Below, in pieces: positions 58,501 through 64,000 of a stretch of 64,000 nt of DNA (the stretch's first letter is position 1; each line of letters opens with the position of its first letter). The notes below the pieces were generated by a model. That model did no database searches, was not told the DNA's origin, and saw nothing but the letters and a program-made list of their open reading frames with translations. The translations under genes were made by a program, and so were the position numbers. Where the stretch lies: the NCBI GenBank assembly GCA_014155875.1, contig JACEFZ010014548.1, positions 62,001 through 126,000 of the forward strand, given 5' to 3'. Source of the DNA: Cepaea nemoralis (Eukaryota; Mollusca; Gastropoda; Stylommatophora; Helicidae).

Positions 58501-59218
58501 TTAGTACTGTAACTCTGTGCGGTTCATGCTGACTATTCACTCTAAGATAAAGTTCACAATAAGGGATTAATCCAACCATAGAATTATTTATACACATGTT
58601 TATTTCAACATTTCTATCAGCCTTCTTAGAAATGGTTGTCTCATCAGAATTCACTATTTTACTCACAGTATTCTCCAATGTGTCCAGGTAAATCTTCACT
58701 AGTCACTCCCTGTGATAATGCATATGGCATGACACTACCAGCAACATCCCTTGATGTCGCTTAGATATTTATTGCTGTGTTTTCTGAAAGTGATGCCACA
58801 GGCATTTTACTTGCAATCTTCTCTGAAAACGACACAGGTATTTTGTGCTGAGTTACAGACGCTGGTTCGTGCAACATATCCATATTGCATTCTGATTTCA
58901 ATAATACATGGCTGTCTGTGGCCTTGAATGGTTCCGATAATATTTCATGGCTGGTCATCACAAGTGGACTCCAGCCACATTTTCTACTGGCTTCCTGTGT
59001 AGGTGCTCCTAGCATCTTGCTGCTGGCCATAACTGAGGGATCCCGTAAATGGAATTTTTCTGAGGGTGCTTGTGAACAGCTATTAAACTGTGTAGGTTCA
59101 AGCATGATACCTCTGTTGGTGGCGACCAATGGATCAGGTTCAACCATGACATGTGACATTTTGTCTGACAATTCATTACATGTAACTGATGACCCACATG
59201 ACATTACCTGACTTTTCT
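58484..59218 (-). pseudogene. Same exon, 5' part with stop and frame changes
   Basis: Begins at a good acceptor (TATGCTCCTACAG) at 59218. The carried-over G plus AG gives Glu, then KSQVMSCGSSVTCNELSDKM. Phase 1 agrees with the donor of the exon at 62107. A loose internal repeat is visible: MASSKMLGAPTQEAS, MTSHEILSEPFKA, VTQHKIPVSFSEK. The frame meets TAA at 58761-58763; protein-like sequence continues after it in the same frame (SRDVAGSVMPYALSQGVTSE), then shifts near 58680 (ENTVSKIVNSDETT) and again near 58495 into the main frame. Removal of the stop by a short intron (GTAAAA near 58807 to TAG near 58700) is formally possible in phase, but its acceptor is weak. Confidence 0.6.
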
Positions 59219-59809
59219 CTGTAGGAGCATACAAAACATGAAATTGTAGAACAGCTATAAAATACAATAAATAAATACAAGAGAAACAACAAGTGCAATT
59301 AGGTAATCTTCACAAAGCCCTCATCAGCAAACAACAAACCAGGACACTAATGAAACTATAAAAACACACCCAAATGATTCAGGTATTTATCTAGCTCAAG
59401 GTCTTGTGGTAAAACAACCAGACAAAAAGTGATGACAAGGGTCAGGAAGTACAATAAACACACAGTGCAAGAGATTGGCAAGTGGAGCGCTGAAAAACAT
59501 TAGGAGGGTCATGCAGGTATCAACATGAACATTGAAACAACAAATACATGACAGAGGTGGAATTATGGACAGTTAAGGAACAAAGGATGAGGGAGATAAG
59601 ATTAGACAAATGGAAAGATGCTAATAGTTTTACCAACATTAACAGTAATGCCCTTGGATGGGTTCGCCAATCACTGTGGGGCATTTGATGTCAGGCGGAG
59701 CCATAAACTTGTCTCATAAAAGTTATCGTAAGATTTAAGAACTGAAATATTTATCAGAGAACCCTTACCACATGGTTTCAATATTGTCACTATTTTTATG
59801 AACTGAGTT

Positions 59810-60200
59810 GGATCCATAGCGAAGAGGTTATGGATGCAGTTCGTAATCTCACATACCGCGTTCAAAACACAGCTGTGGGCGATTTGGCAGCAGACTGCGT
59901 TGCGTTGTTTTTTTTTTTTATAAAATGGTATGGATGCCAGTCGTTCAGAAAACACCAAACCACTGAACGTAAACTTGCCAAGAGATCACAAACAGCCTAA
60001 AATGCTGGGGTTGACTGCGGCGTCCTGCGGCTCCGAAGGTTGTGGGTTCGATTCCGGGCCGCGGCCTTCAGTTCACAAGTTAAATTTTTCGGAGACTCCT
60101 GTGGGAAACAGACCGAGCCATATGGGATAAAACCCGGTGCAATGAAGTAGACCCTGTCGACTTTTAAGCGACTTTTTTAAAAGTCCTGTAATGGATATGC
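59810..60200 (+). mobile_element. tRNA-derived SINE(s), copy 2
   Basis: Two polymerase III-like heads. TAGCGAAGAGGTTA at 59817 is a good box A, with a weak box B (GCGTTCAAAAC) at 59859. The second head has CCGAAGGTTGTGGGTTCGAT at 60033-60052, with box B GGTTCGATTCC at 60045-60055. Between them, 59935-60010 matches the SINE-like copy at 55185. The segment ends in an A run near 60212. It may be two SINEs in tandem or a composite one. Confidence 0.65.
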
Positions 60201-60239
60201 AACCAACTTTAAAAAAAAAAACTATTAGCATCTTTTAAG

Positions 60240-60490
60240 ATGCTCTCACACCACCTCACTCATTTACTACTCACGCCATCTGTTGTTTCTGAAGACATTT
60301 CATGGCTCGCTGTCACTAGTCAAGTCTGAAAACATTTTCTACTGATGCCTTTGAAGGTTTATACAGTATCTCCCTGCTGGTTGTAACTGCTAAACTTTCC
60401 TGGCTGTACAGTTAACAGCTTTCATTAATCACCACTGCAAGTTCAAGCATCATAACTAATTTGTTGCAACCAATGGGAAAGATGAAAAAT
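60240..60490 (-). pseudogene. Decayed partial copy of the downstream exon
   Basis: On the minus strand it parallels 59135-58900: ATGATGCTTGAAC matches ATCATGCTTGAAC, CAGTAGAAAATGTTTTC matches CAGTAGAAAATGTGGCT, and CAGCGAGCCATGAAATGTC matches CAGCCATGAAATATTATC. Several stops and length changes show it is not coding. It is an old duplication of part of the exon now in the intron. Confidence 0.65.
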
Positions 60491-61028
60491 AGGTGGCATC
60501 TTCTCAGCATCAACAGCGATGCCCAAAAACAAATTTCCACATTCCAATAGCACCAATCACTGTGAAACAGACATTGATGATGATGGTCACATCATGGTTA
60601 CTAAACCTTGATTATCATGGAAAAGATATCATAAGTCCCATGAAACTCCTGTTGTAGTCCCAATTTCATTTAACAGTAACTGTTCAATTTTTCTCATTTT
60701 ACCTTTCTATTTTACCTCATCCACCATCCATCTTTCTCTCATGCTTCACTTTCTTGCCCTCACTGTTTCCTGCCTCCCCTAAATTGTTCATATGTCAATG
60801 TTAATACCTGTGCACCCTTTTATTGTCCATGTCATTCTAGTTTTCTCCATCACCCTTTTTCCCCCTCTTAAACTCACAGACTTGTATCATTATTTCCTGT
60901 TTCTCTTCTTTTTCTTCATGTCAGATAAGGACCTTCATTTTGTGTGCATGTTTGTGTCTAAATATGTATACAGATTCTGCCCCCTTATCTTTGTTGTCCT
61001 CTGCTGTTAAATGCTTTATAGTTACATT
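60491..61028. other. Intronic CT-rich sequence
   Basis: Pyrimidine-rich on the plus strand at 60680-60920. No exon or repeat border seen. Confidence 0.5.
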
Positions 61029-61580
61029 GCTCACTCTGTTATTTGTGACTTTTCTAGTAAATCTGACAATCTTCATTCACTCTGTTATTTGTGACTTTTC
61101 TAGTAAATCTGACAATCTTCATTCACTCTGTTATTTGTGACTTTTCTAGTAAATCTGACAATCTTCATTCACTCTGTTATTTGTGACTTTTCTAGTAAAT
61201 CTGACAATCTTCATTCACTCTGTTATTTGTGACTTTTCTAGTAAATCTGACAATCTTCATTCACTCTGTTATTTGTGACTTTTCTAGTAAATCTGACAAT
61301 CTTCATTCACTCTGTTATTTGTGACTTTTCTAGTAAATCTGACAATCTTCATTCACTCTGTTATTTGTGACTTTTCTAGTAAATCTGACAATCTTCATTC
61401 ACTCTGTTATTTGTGACTTTTCTAGTAAATCTGACAATCTTCATTCACTCTGTTATTTGTGACTTTTCTAGTAAATCTGACAATCTTCATTCACTCTGTT
61501 ATTTGTGACTTTTCTAGTAAATCTGACAATCTTCATTCACTCTGTTATTTGTGACTTTTCTAGTAAATCTGACAATCTTC
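61029..61580. repeat. 46-bp tandem repeat, 12 near-identical copies
   Basis: Unit TTCATTCACTCTGTTATTTG then TGACTTTTCTAGTAAATCTG and ACAATC. Copies are practically identical, so the array is recent. It lies in the intron of the modular-protein gene. Confidence 0.97.
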
Positions 61581-62000
61581 GTTCCCATTTTTTCCTCATT
61601 TACTCTGTGGCAAAATGATGAAACATTTCACATATGGTCACTTGTGGTTGTTATTCTGAGAAATCATGACAGGCCATGGTCAAAAGTTCATTAGATATTG
61701 CATCATCAGTAGACCTCCCCATGTTAGGTCAAGTGACACTTCAATGCCTATACCTGAACAATATAAAGGACACTATCACCTCACAATTGTCCCTACCAGA
61801 CATACCACTGAACTTGCGACAGGAAAACTGATGTCTTGGTGTCAAGAGACATGTTCCAGTTGGCCAACTTTAATGACTCAAGTCTGACATCAGTTCTGAG
61901 CATCACTACCAAATAATGCACCTACATTCTATCAGTTCTGAGCATCACTACCAAATAATGCACCTACATTCTATCAGCGACACACTTGTGTAGCCCAGGA
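61581..62000. other. Intronic sequence with a 43-bp doublet
   Basis: A 43-bp unit beginning ATCAGTTCTGAGCATCACTA occurs twice in tandem at about 61888-61975. The 73-codon plus-strand frame at 61666 has no recognised homology. Confidence 0.6.
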
Positions 62001-62106
62001 GACTAAACATTGACTATCTCACCTGGCTTCCAAGACCGGCTGTTGATCCTAATTATTTGATGCAATATGGTGGTCACAACAGAAGATTCAGGCAACATTT
62101 TCTTAC

Positions 62107-62412
62107 CTTTTATTTCCAGTGATTCAACGGACAGCTGATTATTTTTGCCAGAAAATGGCTCAATGGATGTATGAGAAGAGACTGCATGTGTCTGTTCACT
62201 TGAAATACCAATATCTAATTGCTGTTTTTGTGTCATCACAGGACTTAAGACATTTTGTTTATTTCCTGCAAAGTGCAAACTCTTGTGAGATTTTTTATGT
62301 TTCCTTGTCCTCTCTCTGTATTGTCTCCTGGACTTTAGATGTCTTCGGTCATGAAAAGAGTCTATAGTGCATTCAGCAAGCTTGTATAGGTCGTCTGAAT
62401 CAACTGCATATT
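62107..62412 (-). CDS. Exon of the modular Lys/Ser-rich protein gene
   Basis: A 306-bp exon on the minus strand with acceptor TTTGTATTTGCAG and a strong donor (AAAAG then GTAAGA), phase 1 at both ends. It encodes YAVDSDDLYKLAECTIDSFH, then a very basic stretch with RRQYRERTRKHKKSHK, and ends SVESLEIK. The basic stretch could act as a nuclear localisation or nucleic-acid-binding segment (inference). The next exon starts at 59218 with the right phase. Upstream exons and the start codon were not found before the window end. Confidence 0.75.
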
Positions 62413-63414
<1,002 letters not shown>

Positions 63415-63530
63415 TAGTCCGTAGACTGTAGCAATAATCTAAGTCCAACAACACACACCCCACTGAAGAAAGGAGAATTCTGACATCATGGAGCTAGTAA
63501 TCCTTTAGTGAACCTAGACAAAACAACTAC

Positions 63531-63637
63531 AACAGTCAAAAGCAAAGAATATTTGGACAACTAAACAACACAAAGTCGCTTAAAAGTGTGACTTTGTGTT
63601 GTTTACGTTGTCCAAATATTCTTTGCTTTTGACTGTT
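63531..63637. repeat. Near-perfect 47-bp hairpin
   Basis: Arm 63531-63577 (AACAGTCAAAAGCAAAGAAT ...) is the reverse complement of 63590-63637 except for one extra base (C in TTTACGTTG). The loop is about 12 bases (GCTTAAAAGTGT). No tandem structure. It may be a tiny foldback MITE or a miRNA-precursor-like hairpin; the sequence alone does not decide. Confidence 0.9.
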
Positions 63638-63799
63638 AAATGTTTTATGAAATAAAACATACTGCTCACTTCACAAAGTAATAAGATAATACACTAGTTG
63701 CCAATTAAAAAAAAAAAACATCACAATTTGGGAAGACATGATGAGGTTTCATATATTAAAAGCCAGGAATACGAAAATCTATGAGAAAACAGCTGTCTG
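63638..63799. other. AT-rich sequence
   Basis: Contains a second small perfect hairpin, ATGTTTTAT and ATAAAACAT around GAA, at about 63641-63661, and an A run near 63708. No gene. Confidence 0.5.
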
Positions 63800-64000
63800 A
63801 CCCACATACTTGGGATCACAGCACACTACAACTACACCTGACCTGGCTTTACATTCACCAGAGCTGGAGTGCAACATCTCACAAATTGTTGGGAAACAAC
63901 TTGGTGGCAGTGACCATCGGCCAGGCTTTCTGACTGATAACATGAGCTTTTAAGTGAAAGCAGCGATCTCTCGAGGTGGAACTACAAGAAAGCAGACTGG
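63800..64000 (+). pseudogene. LINE endonuclease C-terminal fragment, cut by window end
   Basis: One frame reads PTYLGSQHTTTTPDLALHSP, then ECNISQIVGKQLGGSDHRPG; SDHRP is the signature of the AP-type endonuclease active site. After a stop and shift, WNYKKADW at the window end matches the link to the RT domain. It may continue as a LINE outside the window. The frame changes suggest a dead copy. Confidence 0.7.

Larger units (their letters stand above)
59219..62106 (-). other. Intron of the modular-protein gene (inferred)
   Basis: Donor GTAAGAAAATG at 62106 and acceptor ending at 59219 have matching phase 1 on the minus strand. The 2.9-kb intron holds two tRNA-like SINE heads, a decayed copy of part of the downstream exon and a 46-bp tandem array. 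Confidence 0.7.

Noticed and set aside
60033..60055. A functional tRNA gene
   Set aside because: T-arm and box B are good, but the 5' half is not tRNA-like and the block is shared with the SINE-like copy at 55185.

Overview
This window is animal nuclear DNA. It has spliced exons with GT-AG borders, several non-LTR retrotransposon fragments, tRNA-derived SINEs, a hAT remnant and a very high load of minisatellites and microsatellites. There are no operons. The mix (RNase H-bearing LINEs, a capsid-like gene of the kind seen in invertebrate virus-like elements, a TSP1-repeat gene) suggests a marine invertebrate, perhaps a mollusc or other lophotrochozoan. The species call is inference.

Layout: (1) 1-11545 is a nested palindrome. 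The outer arms carry broken inverted copies of a two-gene remnant (a small two-TM protein and a capsid-like protein). Bases 1-520 pair with 11031-11545 and bases 652-1163 pair with 2795-3334. The second arm is split by about 7.7 kb containing microsatellites and a 5.26-kb foldback element (5770-11033) with kilobase arms made of AT-rich ~60-bp repeats. (2) 11546-15811 is mostly non-coding: a 1.1-kb GA tract, a SINE, a six-copy minisatellite and a decayed LINE 3' end. (3) 15812-25889 holds two exons that together encode one complete thrombospondin type 1 repeat, with matching phase 1 splice borders. They are separated by a 9.9-kb intron filled with a 70-bp minisatellite, a LINE with RT and RNase H inserted inside that minisatellite, and a nested LINE block bounded by 25-bp direct repeats. 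(4) 26885-53790 is a train of tandem arrays with different units (43, 31, 50, 43, 48 and 49 bp); the last two are related and together cover 14 kb. (5) 53804-55640 has a hAT remnant, a LINE tail, a SINE and a triplicated 94-bp unit. (6) 55766-62412 on the minus strand is a gene with a clear 306-bp exon and a large repeat-module exon that is broken in places. The intron holds SINEs, a decayed exon copy and a 46-bp array. (7) 62413-64000 has microsatellites, a near-perfect hairpin and the start of another LINE cut by the window edge.

Only two host genes can be supported: the TSP1 gene on the plus strand and the modular, Lys/Ser-rich protein gene on the minus strand. Neither is complete in the window. 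Almost all other long reading frames are products of tandem repeats whose units happen to lack stops.
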